A stretch of DNA of 64,000 nucleotides from Metallyticus violacea (taxonomy: Eukaryota > Arthropoda > Insecta > Mantodea > Metallyticidae), in NCBI GenBank assembly GCA_030762175.1, contig CM060833.1, forward strand, positions 4,926,001 to 4,990,000. Direction: 5' to 3'. The stretch's first letter is position 1; every line of letters starts with the position of its first letter. Positions 1 to 9,998 of the stretch are shown piece after piece. A model generated the notes under the pieces. The model was not told where the DNA came from, searched no databases, and was given only the letters and a program-made list of their open reading frames with translations. Both the position numbers and the translations under genes were made by a program.

Positions 1-871
1 ACTCGCCTATGAAACACGTTAACATAAAATATTGGCGAAAGTATTTCGCACCGTTGCCCGTGGATAGCGTCATTTTGTATTGTGTATAAAACGGATAGAT
101 TTTGCCCAAAAGGGGGCAGTGTCAGAATTTTCCGTGCCCAGATACGTGTGGCCTCCGTCGCCCGGAAATCAGTGGAAGAGCGGCATAAGAAGCAAGTACC
201 AGTTACGGCGATAACAAAGCTTGATTGCCAGTCATCACGTTAACTGCTGATATATAATTGAGCTGCATTAAGAATTCAGTTAAATTAACAATTTCCTCGC
301 ACTCGGTATTATTTGGTCAAAGCAATAAACTTAAACGTTTGCCAAGATTACCTTGCTGTGATTCGACGTGAGTTTGCCCGAATATTCATGTCAGGAGAAT
401 AAACTATATCAGCAAAGTAAATAACGAAGCGTTATTTGTCGTCACCATCGGAGTCCCGTTCCACTCAGGCCCGGCGGCTAGCTCACAGGCGCTAAATCCA
501 GCGAACTATTTACCGTCGCACCCATACAGCCCAATTATCACCCCCATAACATTTCTTCTTCAATTTCTTAAAAATGACAAGAGTTGGATATATGAAATTT
601 TTTATTTTTCGCATGTCTCACAGGCTTGCATTTTCTTATAAATGTAAAAGCAGATGACCGTCTTTGAATTTCCAACAAAGTAGTTACAAAAATAAAACCC
701 TAAAAACACTTCTGAAGTGGTATGTACCGTCAAAATATGACTTAAGGAAAAGATTAACGTCATGGTTACAAAGAATGTTTCTAAAGATGTTTTCATTAAT
801 CCCAGAAGGGCGTAAAAATTCACAAAGCATAGATTTCTTCCAAAGTGCATAAAGATATTCAAGCTTTTACA
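1..871. other. gene-less stretch, nothing recognised
   Basis: No reading frame resembles a known protein on either strand. The first 540 bases are of mixed composition with several CpGs, and the rest is AT-rich. Two overlapping frames near 602-862 on opposite strands have no recognisable motif. I see no repeat shared with the rest of the window. Confidence 0.5.
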
Positions 872-1680
872 TTCAGGGGTTGTTCAATAAAGAAAAATCA
901 TTATTTTGATAATATTTCTCAAAGTAGTCGCCGATTATGTAAAATGCCTCTAAAAAGGGCGTATCTTCAAATTGGGGAAAACTAAAATATCAAACAGGGA
1001 TAACTGTAGACCATAGGGGGGGGGGCAAGGATTACACTTCACATTAATTTTGCTGAGATATTTGCCATATGCGGTCGTGCATTATCGTGGTGTAGTTTGT
1101 TGTACGGAAATGTATGATATGGACTTGCCGCTGCAGTTACAGCTGTGTGTACAGGTACGGTGTGGTATTGGTGACCACAGGCAGGTTTACTGCTTACTCT
1201 CAGAATCGAAATAATGTTGCCAAGTTTCGTCAGGAAGAAAGAGGCTCCGCGTCTTCCTATAACATCACCTTCAAATACATGCACGCAGCGGTCTTGCAAG
1301 CCACCTTTGTGTGCAACATTTCAGAATTTCTGAAAGTGTTCTTAATATTATTCTACGACCCTCTGTCACAATGACAGCAGCGGCGTTTCTCCGTTAGAGC
1401 ACAAACCTAGCAGCGCGTCCACCTTCCTTTGAAGTTGATTACATATTTAACATTTTTAAAGCATCTATATGAAAGGATCAGTTGAAGATTTCTTAAGACC
1501 AAAACAGAGGCACGTCCACTTGCTGTAGGTGGAACTGAACATGTTTCAACTTGCACTCCTCTCACAGGCCGGAACCGGAAGTGACAACAGCGAAACTAGT
1601 ACCAAGTGTAAATTATGCATTAAATTAACAAAATATTGTAAAGTTGAATTTTAGCGCGAGAAATTATGAGCCCTGCTTTG
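872..1680 (-). mobile_element. mariner-F relic, copy 1
   Basis: Heavily decayed DD34D mariner on the minus strand. A possible terminal repeat, CAGGGGTTGTTCAATAA, starts at 873. A catalytic second-Asp motif HHDNARPHMANIS lies near 1045-1105, and DETWQHYFDSESKQ, the block around the first catalytic Asp, can be read in another frame near 1205-1245. The 5' untranslated part (about 1480-1680), with the cttccggttc / ttcagttcc / agcaaa pattern, also occurs at 24.3, 42.8 and 48.2 kb, which places this copy in the same family. Frames are broken several times, so no functional protein is possible. Boundaries are approximate. Confidence 0.6.
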
Positions 1681-2016
1681 AGAATTATGGTGCTCGGTAT
1701 GTCAATGAAATCCTAACATTTTATTTAGCAAAAACGAGGCTGCCGGAGCTCTTCAACAATATTACTACAACTCCCCTTCTCCTACCCGATTACTGTTTGA
1801 TGCTTTCAGTTATTGAATAGCTGAAACTCATTCCTTACTCACCAGCTAAAGCTCCCGCTTTGGGTTATTCCCAAAACTGAAAGAAAACATTCGATAAAAT
1901 ATTTTTTCAATCAGGTTAACTGTAAACAAACGGTTTGCAGAGCATGGATAGCGTCAAATGTCTCTAATTCAGTTTTTTTTTGTCTTATTTCTTGATTTTA
2001 CATCTACGCTTAATTG
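1681..2016. other. gene-less stretch, nothing recognised
   Basis: AT-rich DNA between a mariner relic and a SINE. No coding or repeat signal was identified. Confidence 0.5.
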
Positions 2017-2230
2017 TTCTTCTCCTTCTTCTCGTTGGCGCTACAGCCCGTGGGGAGCCTTGGCCTGCCGCAGCGACCTCTGCTTCCTTTACCTCCGTCT
2101 TATGACTTCAATGATAGATGACAGTATTACAGAGTGGCAACTCTTTCCCAATTATCCTCAATGGGTGGACCCCGTTTCAGATCCCCCTGTCAGTAGACTG
2201 CAGCGCTAGCCACTACACCCAACACAGTGG
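2017..2230 (-). mobile_element. SINE-C, tRNA-derived SINE (single copy here)
   Basis: On the minus strand the head reads GGGTGTAGTGGCTAGCGC, a tRNA-like A-box (about 2205-2222). The body passes through a GGGGTCCACCC-like segment and ends at GGGCTGTAGCGCCAACGAG followed by a purine tail (GAA-rich, 2017-2033). The ending with a GAAGAA tail is typical of insect tRNA SINEs in my memory. The B-box region is degenerate, and no target-site duplication is clear. It is unrelated in body sequence to SINE-A and SINE-B. Confidence 0.55.
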
Positions 2231-2589
2231 ATATAAAACCCCTATATCCTCGCTGGATGTGACTGTGCAAACAAGCCATGCTCTTTTAAAGCGTTAAGCA
2301 CGTGTGCAGCAGTTTTTTGTTATTTCTGTCGAACATGCAGAGCGCTGCAATCACATCATCCGCGCTCGACCACTGCAATTAACATGTTTCCTGCAGATTG
2401 TAATAATAATGATTTGAAGCGTTAATCACAGAGGATTAAATTCTGCTGACGAGTAAAATAGTGGAGGGGGTCATAATCCGTGATTCATATGCACTGTAAA
2501 GCCTGATTCAAAATTCTTGCACGTAGAGTGCATTTGACTCCATGATGGATCTGTTTTTTTTTTTTTTTTTTTTTTTTGGCATATTCCCC
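2231..2589. other. gene-less stretch with a 24-base T tract
   Basis: No coding signal. Holds a homopolymer of T at 2554-2577. The remainder is unremarkable AT-rich DNA. Confidence 0.5.
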
Positions 2590-3104
2590 TTCAAGTTCAA
2601 TGGACCTGCCCCAAACGTTTCTCCAGGTTCGTCGATTCCCTCGTGGTATTTCTTCGTTTAACTAAAATTTGTGTCATATCAAAAAGTTTTCAGTTTCGGG
2701 AAGAGATGGCAATCCGAGGGGGCGGGATAAGGTGAATATGGCGGATGCGGAAGTATTAAAATGATATTTTACTCAATTTGTGCTGAGCGACGTGGCTTGA
2801 ATGTACTCCGCATTGTCATGGAAACACCGCCTTCTTTTTTCCATTCCCGGACTTTTCTCCGCGATCGCTGTCTTTATTCCTTCCGCCTTTGGCACTACAA
2901 ACAATTGCAACATGTCAAGGTAGTTTTTTGACTTCACAGTCTACTCCGTATAATTATGAGAGTGAGGGCACATCAAACTTAGGGGTGTTGCATTCGTACT
3001 CTATGTAGGCATGGAGATTTTCATAAGCCCCATATCCAGACATTATGGCGATCAACATGACCACCCACATGGAACATGGCCTCATCACTAAACACAATGC
3101 CGCT
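2590..3104 (-). pseudogene. chimeric transposase relic: Tc1-like N-terminal part joined to mariner catalytic C-terminal part
   Basis: Minus strand. From about 3100 down, the translation gives FSDEAMFHVGGHVDRHN and then IWG. This is the first catalytic block of a Tc1/mariner-superfamily transposase of the FSDEA...RHNVRIWG type. It continues to YLDMLQLFVVPKAE (about 2900). From there the frame reads into EKSPGMEKRRRCFHDNAEY, the mariner-type second catalytic Asp, and after a frameshift into HPPYSPYPAPSDCHLFPKLK (about 2690-2750), the third-Asp block. The two halves normally belong to different families. The join near 2890 is open-frame. Other stops and shifts make it a pseudogene. An insertion or recombination between two relics is the simplest explanation. 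Confidence 0.55.
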
Positions 3105-3109
3105 ACGAG

Positions 3110-3189
3110 AACGTTAAGGCGCGAACTCGTGAGCGGGAGGTACCTTCAGGGCCGTCCTACCTGACTAAGGGTTTTTTTTCCAGGTTTTC
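3110..3189 (+). mobile_element. SINE-B fragment
   Basis: Matches the interior of SINE-B from GTTAAGGCGCG through GACTCGTGAGCGGGAGGT, then CCGTCCTxCCTGACT and TTTTTTCCAGGTTTTC. The first bases of the head and the whole 3' body are missing. Abuts the truncated 3' side of a mariner-A copy at 3190. Confidence 0.75.
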
Positions 3190-4005
3190 GAGTTCCTCTC
3201 CTTGAAGTCAATGAAGAGTATTCCTTCGAAGTGCCAAAAGATTGTGGCCATGATCTTCTTGGTTGACAGAGTGACCTTGGCCTTTAGAGGCTGTACTTCG
3301 CAGGTTTACGCCACTTCATTGATTCTCTTTTGGACAAGGAATCATAGTAGAGGACCATAGTTTTATTCCCTGTAACAATGGTTAGTACAACTTCTCTCAT
3401 GTAGACACGGCAGAGCTGCAATAATGTCTGACAACAGATGACTCGATGCTGCTTTTGGACTGAGGAAAGAAGTCTATGCATTAACCTTATTCATGTTTAA
3501 ATGTTCATGAATAATTCGGAGGACTGTTGTTTTAGAAAGGCCTAAACTTGCTGCTATTTCTGTAACTTTGAGCCGCCGGTCTTCCATAATTTCTCCTTAC
3601 ACAAGAGCGATGTTTTCAGGAGTGAGCACCCCCACGGGCCGACCTGCACGCTCTTCGTCTTCAATGCTTTCTCGACCCATTCGAAAAAGTTTGGTCCATT
3701 CTTTTACGGTAGAATATGAGGGGGGATGCTTCCCCATATACACCGTCCAATCGCTGTTTAATTTCATTTGGAGTAAGTCCTTCTTTTGTGAAGAACTTAA
3801 TAACAGCTCGAAACTCCATTGTGAACATGTCACAATCTTCTACACATAACCTTCTTTATGCAACTATATCTGAACAACTGAACACAGCGGAGCGGAAGAT
3901 ACAGATGCAATTATTTACTTAACAGATAGGTATGACACGAGATAAGGGTTTTGTGAAGACGATAAGCCTTATCCGCGACACCGGAAACTTATGGATCTAC
4001 CATTG
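3190..4005 (-). mobile_element. mariner-A copy 1, 3' truncated
   Basis: Minus-strand DD34D mariner. The 5' terminal repeat is present as rc of CCGGAAACTTATGGATCTAC at 3981-4000, followed by TA at 4006-4007. Reading leftward it has the N-terminal helix-turn-helix (VIKFF.KEGLTPNEIKQRLD, YSTVKEW.KLFRMGRESIED), the second HTH (about 3510-3590) and TGN.TMVLYYDSLSKRESM near the first catalytic Asp (3330-3400, where the GDE motif has become GNK). The copy stops at 3190, so the second and third Asp blocks are gone. Frame is broken in several places. Non-functional. Confidence 0.85.
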
Positions 4006-4007
4006 TA

Positions 4008-4494
4008 TCTGTGATATTGCTCGAACTATATATACCCATGGTAAGCTTTATCAAGTTCTTTGGTTCTGAGATTTGAGTCTGGGAGAAAGCGGGCTGACTT
4101 AAATTCCAAAACAAGTTTCTAAAGCGAACTTTAGGAGGAATATAACAAACTGTGGGGGTTTTGCAGGCTTTTTGGTGCTATGAAGACACTAATCATACAA
4201 TAATAAAGTACTGGTTAAGCAAAATAAAAGAGGATCGCAAAACGTTAAGGGCTTCATGTTACCAACATCAAATTAGTATTAGGATGGAAGATACTGGGCA
4301 GCGAAAATTAAAATATGTCTTAGAGAGCATTGGGATGGGATAAGTGTGGGAACAGGGAGCAAGGAATTGTAATATGTTTGGAGGAAGGTAAAAAATATAC
4401 TCAGAGAAATTAACCAACAGGGTATAGCGGAAGAATACAAATATAAGATATTATTTAGTTTAAGACTGAGAGATGTATATATGCAGCCATTACA
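4008..4494. other. gene-less stretch, nothing recognised
   Basis: AT-rich sequence between two mariner relics. A 103-codon minus-strand frame (4279-4590) lacks any recognisable domain and overlaps the next mariner on the other strand, so it is not called. Confidence 0.45.
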
Positions 4495-5188
4495 TTTTAC
4501 ACCAAGTTTTGGATTCCGCTCGATGGGTGCCGCACTTGTTAACAATGGACCAAAATCATTTCGCAAGAGTGTTTTGACTTGCTTAAGCAAATTCCAGCGA
4601 GTTTCTCCGATGTTTCATAACAGTAGATGAAACGTGGATTCATCTCTACACGCCAGAGACGAAGGAGCAGGCCAAACAGTGGGTGACAACAGGTGAAAGT
4701 GCACCAAACAAAGCAATAACGGTTCCATCTGCAGGAAAAGTCATCACTACGGTTTTAGGGATTCTCATGGTGTGGTGCTCGTAGACTACCTCCAGAAGAG
4801 CAGAACCATCACCTGGGAGTGTTACGCTTCACTACTGGATTATTTGAAGGATGATATTCAGCTTAAACGTCAACACTTTGCTAAAAAGAAAGTTCTCTTT
4901 CATCACGATAACGCGCCTTCATACACGTCTGGGATTGTTGCTGGAAAGCAGCATGACCTTCGCTTCCAAGTGTTTCCGCATCCGCCATATTCACAGGACT
5001 TGGCTCTCAGCGATTACTTTAGTTCCCAAACCGAAAGAAATGGCTGGGTGGACGAAGGTTCACATCAAATGATGATCTTGAAGCTGAGACGGGTGCTTAT
5101 TTTTCACAGTTGGGTTAAGCTCCAAGAATTGTAGGACTAAATTTATTTATTTACAAGATCAGGCCGAGAACTTTTAGAGTCCTCTCGT
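4495..5188 (+). mobile_element. mariner-C copy 1, 5' truncated
   Basis: Plus-strand DD34D mariner lacking the N-terminal third. Readable blocks in shifting frames: VTVDETWIHLYTPETKEQ-like at about 4620-4680 (first Asp); VVLVDYLQKSRTITWECY (4770-4830); KKVLFHHDNAPSYTSGI (4885-4940, second Asp); FPHPPYSQDLALSDYF (4974-5022, third Asp region, with SPD changed to SQD). The 3' end carries GGCCGAGAACTTTTAGAG (5163-5180), which matches mariner terminal repeats of the CCGAGAACTTTTCAG type. A second copy of the same family lies at 57.7-58.8 kb on the opposite strand. Multiple frameshifts make it a pseudogene. Confidence 0.75.
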
Positions 5189-5763
5189 TTCTCATGCTTT
5201 CAGGTAAAAATTTTAAAATTCTGTCAATATTAATATACAACGGAAAGGTAGCTATAAATATCGGAAACGTCACTAAGATATATCTGTTGTTGTATCAGCT
5301 GTCTTTGTAATAATTGAGCACTTGTAGGGTGTAGTGAGGGTGAATTTTTGTCACTGTCATGGCGAGAAAATTTGAATTTCAAATCTATCGGCAGAGCATC
5401 TCTCCCGTTATGGCTCTTTATCATGCTTGGCTAAGGCAGAAAGGGTGCGCCATGCAACAATGGAGGAAGCGACTCGTAAGGTTTTATTGTTGCGTGAAAC
5501 ATTAGTCATCCCCCCAGAAATAGAGTACAAAAAGCGACTAAGCGTCCTTTTATAAAATTGTTGCTTTCGTTAATGCAACAGTAGCACTCCAAACCCAGCC
5601 AAATGTGAGTTATGTAGTTTGCTAACGCATTTCTTTACTAGTTCAAGGATTGCTTTGTATATATAGATACACCTCAAGATATAAACGAGGGCTACTTGAT
5701 AAATGTCCTTAAAAGGGCGGGACGTTTCGGCGCCATTGTTGGTAAGAGTAGTTGTGCAACCGT
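5189..5763. other. gene-less stretch, nothing recognised
   Basis: No homology that I recognise. A 48-codon frame starting at ATG 5357 (MARKFEFQIYRQSIS...) is open but has no known motif, so I do not call it a gene. Confidence 0.45.
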
Positions 5764-5782
5764 TTAACATTAGAACACCAAT

Positions 5783-5798
5783 GGCGGTCAATTGACCG
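5783..5798. repeat. perfect 16-bp palindrome in the left TTAA-flanked end
   Basis: GCGGTCAATTGACCGC is a perfect palindrome. A one-sided match (GCGGTCAATTGACAGC) occurs at 7093-7108 in the opposite end. It lies about 15 bp inside the TTAA and could be a transposase-binding subterminal site. Confidence 0.6.
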
Positions 5799-5906
5799 CT
5801 TTTGATTTATAAACGCTCATATTTTCACTGCTTTTTTTAAAGTATTTTCTATAATTTTGAGACTTTTAATTCCTTTCAATGACGTTCAGCTAACTTTTTT
5901 TTTTCC

Positions 5907-5932
5907 GGGCGTTAAACACTATTAAAAAAATG
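5907..5932 (+). mobile_element. SINE-B 3' tail scrap
   Basis: GGGCGTTAAACACTATT plus poly-A matches the extreme 3' end of SINE-B. Only about 26 bases remain, fused directly to the truncated DD41D fragment. Confidence 0.5.
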
Positions 5933-6453
5933 CGTAGTTGTCACCGGCAATAATGATCACTGGACAACTGTGTCTACTGGTATGCAAACAATCCACGTAC
6001 TATTTTGCAAAAGGCTGTTAATTTACCTGAAATTAATGTTTGGAGTGGGTTGTCATCTAGGGGTCAATTGCACCATTCTTTTGTGAAGGAACATTAACTG
6101 ACCCTGTGTACCTGAACATAATACGCATATCCGTCTTACCCGCCATTCATACACTCAATGGAAATGATGAATATTACTTCCAACAGAATGGTGAACCACC
6201 ACATTACCAACTAGATGTACGTGCGTACCTTGATGACAACCTTCCAAGGCACTGGATAGGACGAAAATGTCCGATTGAGTTTCCACCGCGTTCTCCGGAT
6301 CTAACTCTGTTGTACTTCTACCTATGGGGAACTCTTAAGGATGTTGTATACCGTAGAAAAACCAGCTACACTGACAGCACTTCGGGAAGAAATTGAAACG
6401 GCATGTGCTGCAATCGCTGAGGACACTTTCGCAAACGTTGCTCAATCAGTAGT

Positions 6454-6466
6454 TCAACGTACTCAG
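6454..6466. repeat. 13-bp target-site duplication, left copy
   Basis: TCAACGTACTCAG here and again at 6752-6764, exactly flanking SINE-A. The uninterrupted sequence can be seen in the other DD41D copies (GTTCAACGTACTCAGAAGTG), so the duplication is unambiguous. Confidence 0.95.
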
Positions 6467-6751
6467 TCGGTCCTGGTGGTGTAGTGGTTACCATACTTGC
6501 CTCCTACGCCCAAAACGCGGGTTCGAACCCGGCCAGGATCGATGGATTTTTTCGGGCGTAAAAATCCTAAGTATGGCTTCCTTCGGAAGGGAAGTAAAGC
6601 CGTGGGTCCCGTGTCGTACATTTACGGCACGAAAAAGAACCTCAAGCCTGAAAGAGAGGCCTCTGAGCAAAATTTGTCGGCCGTTTCACGCCCTGAGTTG
6701 AATGGGACGCTGATGACCTGAGATGTTAAAGAGCGTCCATAAATAAATCAA
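6467..6751 (+). mobile_element. SINE-A, full-length reference copy
   Basis: tRNA-derived SINE. The head TCCTGGTGGTGTAGTGGTTA carries an A-box (GGTGTAGTGG) and a B-box GGTTCGAACCC near 6520-6530. The ends TCCTGG and CCAGGA could pair as an acceptor stem, and the head looks closest to tRNA-Val among those I know (tentative). The tRNA-unrelated body runs from GGATCGATGGATTTTTTCGG to the GAGCGTCCA segment, and the tail is TAAATAAATCAATCAA-like. Exact 13-bp duplications flank it. It was presumably transcribed by Pol III and copied by LINE machinery; it encodes no protein. Confidence 0.93.
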
Positions 6752-6764
6752 TCAACGTACTCAG
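6752..6764. repeat. 13-bp target-site duplication, right copy
   Basis: TCAACGTACTCAG, identical to 6454-6466. Confidence 0.95.
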
Positions 6765-6946
6765 AAGTGTATCGACGTCGATGGTGGGCATTTTGAGCAA
6801 CTGTTGTAACTGTAAAAGTCTAAGACGATTAGTGCTCATCATTTTCTGTTTGTGTGAATTCAGTTTTTTTATGTTAAAAGTTTTTTATCTGCTTGAAGTG
6901 TGTATACATTTTTGGCACCCTCTGTATATACAAACTTACTCCGGAA

Positions 6947-7026
6947 GTTAATGCAAACTGGATTCGAACCTGGCTTGCAATTTACAAGCAAAATCGTTCC
7001 CTTTATATCACCACAGTGGGCTATAA
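6947..7026 (-). other. tRNA-like segment (SINE head or tRNA relic)
   Basis: On the minus strand a B-box-like AGGTTCGAATCCAG follows a CTTGTAAA stretch and a weak A-box (TGGTGATATAAAGG). The arrangement resembles a tRNA with a TGT-like anticodon region, but the anticodon stem does not close well and the acceptor ends do not pair convincingly. It is most likely a degenerate SINE head or pseudo-tRNA inside the TTAA-flanked element. Confidence 0.35.
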
Positions 7027-7129
7027 GGCAATACGGGAAAATTTCCATAGTTTTCTGTGAGAAAAATGATTAAAAATGCATAAAAAATAGCAGCGGTCAA
7101 TTGACAGCTAACGGGCGTTACAGTGTTAA

Positions 7130-8387
7130 GATCAATATAATGTTCAGTTAATTGTTAACAGTTATCTGAATTGATGAGTGTCACATGTGGTTAAGAAAAA
7201 GAAAAAATTAAAACAGAATTTCGTACTTTTATTAAACATTTCTATTTAAAGGGTTGGACTGCAAAGCAGATCAAAGTAGAATATATTTTTCACATTAAAT
7301 TACGTTCATGCAATCCTAGAATTAAAACACGCTTCTAATTACGCTATAAACCGTGCACAATTAGCCAGAAAACGTTACCTAGCAACTCGTATTCCATTAA
7401 GTCACCGCCTTCACAACCAATTTCAAACAACATACCTGTAAGAAGAACTTAAATTGTCGCCCTAACAAGCGTTCAAACTCAAGAAGCATTTCATTAATCA
7501 AATCTTTTTGAACTACAAAAATTAATTTATTAATCCTCATAAATTAAATTCTATTATCTTTGAAACATTTTAAATGCAATTAATTAATCATCTTACGATT
7601 TTTTTAATTTCAAAACATTAACCTAGAGTCTTTAGCGATCTGCATTATATTAAAAGAAAACCTCGTTAACCTCACTTCAGTGATTTTTACACCTATGATA
7701 GTTACTTTGCTTGGTAAACATTAAAACTACAATCAGTTACAATAGTAAATATTATTGCTACTGGTTTTTAATTTTAAATTTCCATTTTAGTTTCAAGTGA
7801 TTTCTCCATGTAACAATCAACAGCTGATGCTGGCCTCGCAACCTCCTAATCTCTTTTGGCCCCAGTGTATGCCGAACTCCGCCTAAAGTAATGTCCTGAG
7901 TAATTTTGTGCATTTGGCGGTTCCGAAAACTGAGCAACTTCCATAGGAAACTTTCCCACACTATTAATACCAACAGGTTCACAAACTACACCTACCGCCT
8001 CCATCACACAAAAAGGTATTTTTGCATTTCACCATTGTTTTACGTAGTAACTTAATATTCAAACAGCTACACACAATTCACAGGACCACCATCAGATAAC
8101 AATAGAAAATATATTTTTTCGTGTCTTCAATATGAACTACAAAAATACGGCCATCAGCCTCAACATCGACGACACACAAATCGTGTAGGCCGTGGAGCCT
8201 ACAAGCCCCAAAAATTCCAAAAGACCAAACTACCCTCATTACTAAACACCTATCATCATGTTTCCATCATAAACCAACAGCTTTCGGATCTAGATAGACA
8301 TTTGACGTTTTCACCTCATATCATAAAACTCCATCAAAAAACAGAAATGTCAATATTTTCAACATACTTTTTACTTTTGAATATTGA
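7130..8387. other. gene-less AT-rich stretch, nothing recognised
   Basis: More than 1.2 kb with no transposase, SINE or gene signal that I can identify. A 74-codon minus-strand frame at 7758-7982 has no recognisable motif. Confidence 0.45.
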
Positions 8388-8671
8388 TTTGTTTTATTTA
8401 CGGACGCTCTTTAACATCTCAGGTCATCAGCGTTCCATTAAATTCAGAGCGTGAAAAGGCCGACAAATTTTGCTGAGGTCTCTTCTTTCAGGCTTGAGGT
8501 TCTTTTTCGTGCCGTAAATGTACGACACGGGACCCACGGCTTTACTTCCCTTTCAAAGGAAGTCATACTTAGGATTTTTACGCCCGAAAATATCCATCGA
8601 TCCTGGCCGGGTTTGAACCCGCGATCTTGGGTTTAGAAGTATGGTTACCACTACACCAACAGGATCCACTG
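8388..8671 (-). mobile_element. SINE-A copy 2, near full length
   Basis: Reverse-orientation SINE-A from the tail (TTTACGGACGCTCTTTAACAT) through the body to the tRNA head (rc of GATCCTGTTGGTGTAGTGG). The B-box (GGGTTTGAACCC on rc) has one change. No clear target-site duplication, so it is probably older than the copies at 6.5 and 35 kb. Confidence 0.9.
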
Positions 8672-9008
8672 AGAGAGCGTCGAAGGCATACAAATCTTCG
8701 ACTTCAAAAAATAAACGAATCTAAAAATCTATATTTTTAAATTACTTACTATATTAAAAATCAACAAATGTTATACTGTATGTTTACGAGCTCTGAAAAA
8801 TATGCCAACATTTTTTCATTAGTTTAACTAACATGTTTAGCTTTTCTCCATGTACAGAGCTTGTCATATTCCTTTTCGTATACATTTTTAAATTTTTGAA
8901 AAATTAAATAACTCTCAGTTAACTTAGTTTCCTTTATAATTTCTGGAAAGATATCCATATTTTCAATATCGAACATTGCAGAATTGGCATGAATTTTAAT
9001 TTCAATTC
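8672..9008. other. gene-less AT-rich stretch
   Basis: No feature seen between SINE-A and the ATT microsatellite. Confidence 0.45.
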
Positions 9009-9011
9009 TTC

Positions 9012-9092
<81 letters not shown>
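9009..9092. repeat. (ATT)n microsatellite
   Basis: Near-perfect ATT/TTA trinucleotide run of about 80 bases. Confidence 0.97.
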
Positions 9093-9094
<2 letters not shown>

Positions 9095-9998
9095 TTGCAT
9101 CGTCACGGAAACGAGTTCTAAGAAATCATGCATTATAATACGTCAGAATATAACATTTTCCAAAATTTTAATACTTTTTAATGTTAACATTTTTACAATG
9201 CTAAAATTATATAAAGCGTTGTATGCAACAGGTGTTAATCTTCATCGTGAAAATTAGTGCGTGACATTCACTCGTGTCACAGTTACCAATATTATACAGT
9301 ACACATAAATAACTATTACTGAATTCACTACATTTAAAAATATGTATAATTCCTTAGATAGCAAAAGTTGCCTGTTTTGCCCAAAAATTTGTTAAAAACG
9401 TAAGCACTTCACAAAATGCTTCAACATTTTCAAAGCAAAAGTGAAAGCTAAGTCGTTTACCCTGCAGATCCCAGCTGTGTCGGGCAGGGTGCGCGTCCCT
9501 TTTGTTGCAAAATCCTGTATTATTATGTCATAAAAGTAGGGTAGACCTTTGCCTGCATTGTGTTGGTTTCCTGTGGAGGAAAGAGATAGTCAGATATTTC
9601 AAGAAGAGAGCGTCTTTCTGCTGATAGATTGCGTTTGTTTGCGGATTTGGCACAACAGAACCGTCATATAACTTGGTTCCTCGCTTCGTTTAACTTCGGG
9701 ATTAAAGTTAAGAAACACTCCGCTATGAATGGTGCCAGATTTTTCAACTGCGGGCTCGAAATGGGAACTTCGGAAGGAAAGAAAAAAAGAAATTTCATTT
9801 CACAAACGTGGCATAGTGTTCCAGAGGCAACAATGCATGTCAGCACGTTTGTTTCTGCAGCTTTGAACGAGGGATATCTGCAAAAACGGCCAGGTATTCT
9901 CCGAGTTTGACTTCACATTAACCAAACATTCTTAAAATTACGCCATTAGACAATCTGCCCCATAAAAAAAAATTAAAATTTGTACAAATACATATTTA
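9093..9998. other. gene-less stretch
   Basis: AT-rich DNA. A 93-codon plus-strand frame at 9629-9910 (MRLFADLAQQNRHITW...) overlaps a shorter minus frame. I recognise no family and see no flanking signals, so it is noted and not called as a gene. Confidence 0.4.

Larger units (their letters stand above)
5933..6924 (+). mobile_element. DD41D transposon copy 1, 5' truncated, interrupted by SINE-A
   Basis: C-terminal half of a Tc1/mariner-superfamily transposase. Blocks: CVYWYANNPR (about 5966-6000), [19 protein letters not shown] (6130-6185), PPHYQLDVRAYLDDN (6196-6240), IEFPPRSPDLT (6276-6310), FYLWGTLKDVVY (6316-6350). In an intact relative the second and third Asp are 41 residues apart. Here the second Asp is Asn (QQNG) and the third is Tyr (LLYFYLWG), so catalysis is lost. 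The 3' end GGCACCCTCTG abuts TA at 6925. The 13-base duplication around the inserted SINE-A splits the last coding part. Confidence 0.85.
5764..7129. mobile_element. TTAA-flanked, piggyBac-like terminal inverted repeats enclosing other elements
   Basis: TTAA at 5764-5767 is followed by an end reading CATTAGAACACCAATGGCGG and TCAATTGACCGC. TTAA at 7126-7129 is preceded by its inverted counterpart (read inward on minus: CACTGTAACGCCCGTTAGC then TGTCAATTGACCGC). The two ends agree at most positions over about 33 bases, and share TCAATTGACCGC exactly. TTAA duplication with short inverted repeats is the hallmark of piggyBac-superfamily elements and their MITEs. No piggyBac transposase is present. 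The interior is filled by a SINE-B tail, a DD41D fragment with a SINE-A, and a tRNA-like segment. Confidence 0.5.

Noticed and set aside
4279..4590. 103-codon minus-strand open frame
   Set aside because: Overlaps the opposite strand of a mariner-C relic and has no motif.
6467..6540. Possible functional tRNA gene
   Set aside because: A- and B-boxes and pairing ends are present, but the same head recurs in several copies attached to a common body with target-site duplications. It is a SINE promoter.
9629..9910. 93-codon plus-strand open frame
   Set aside because: No known family, and an overlapping frame on the other strand. Kept only as a note in the gene-less stretch.
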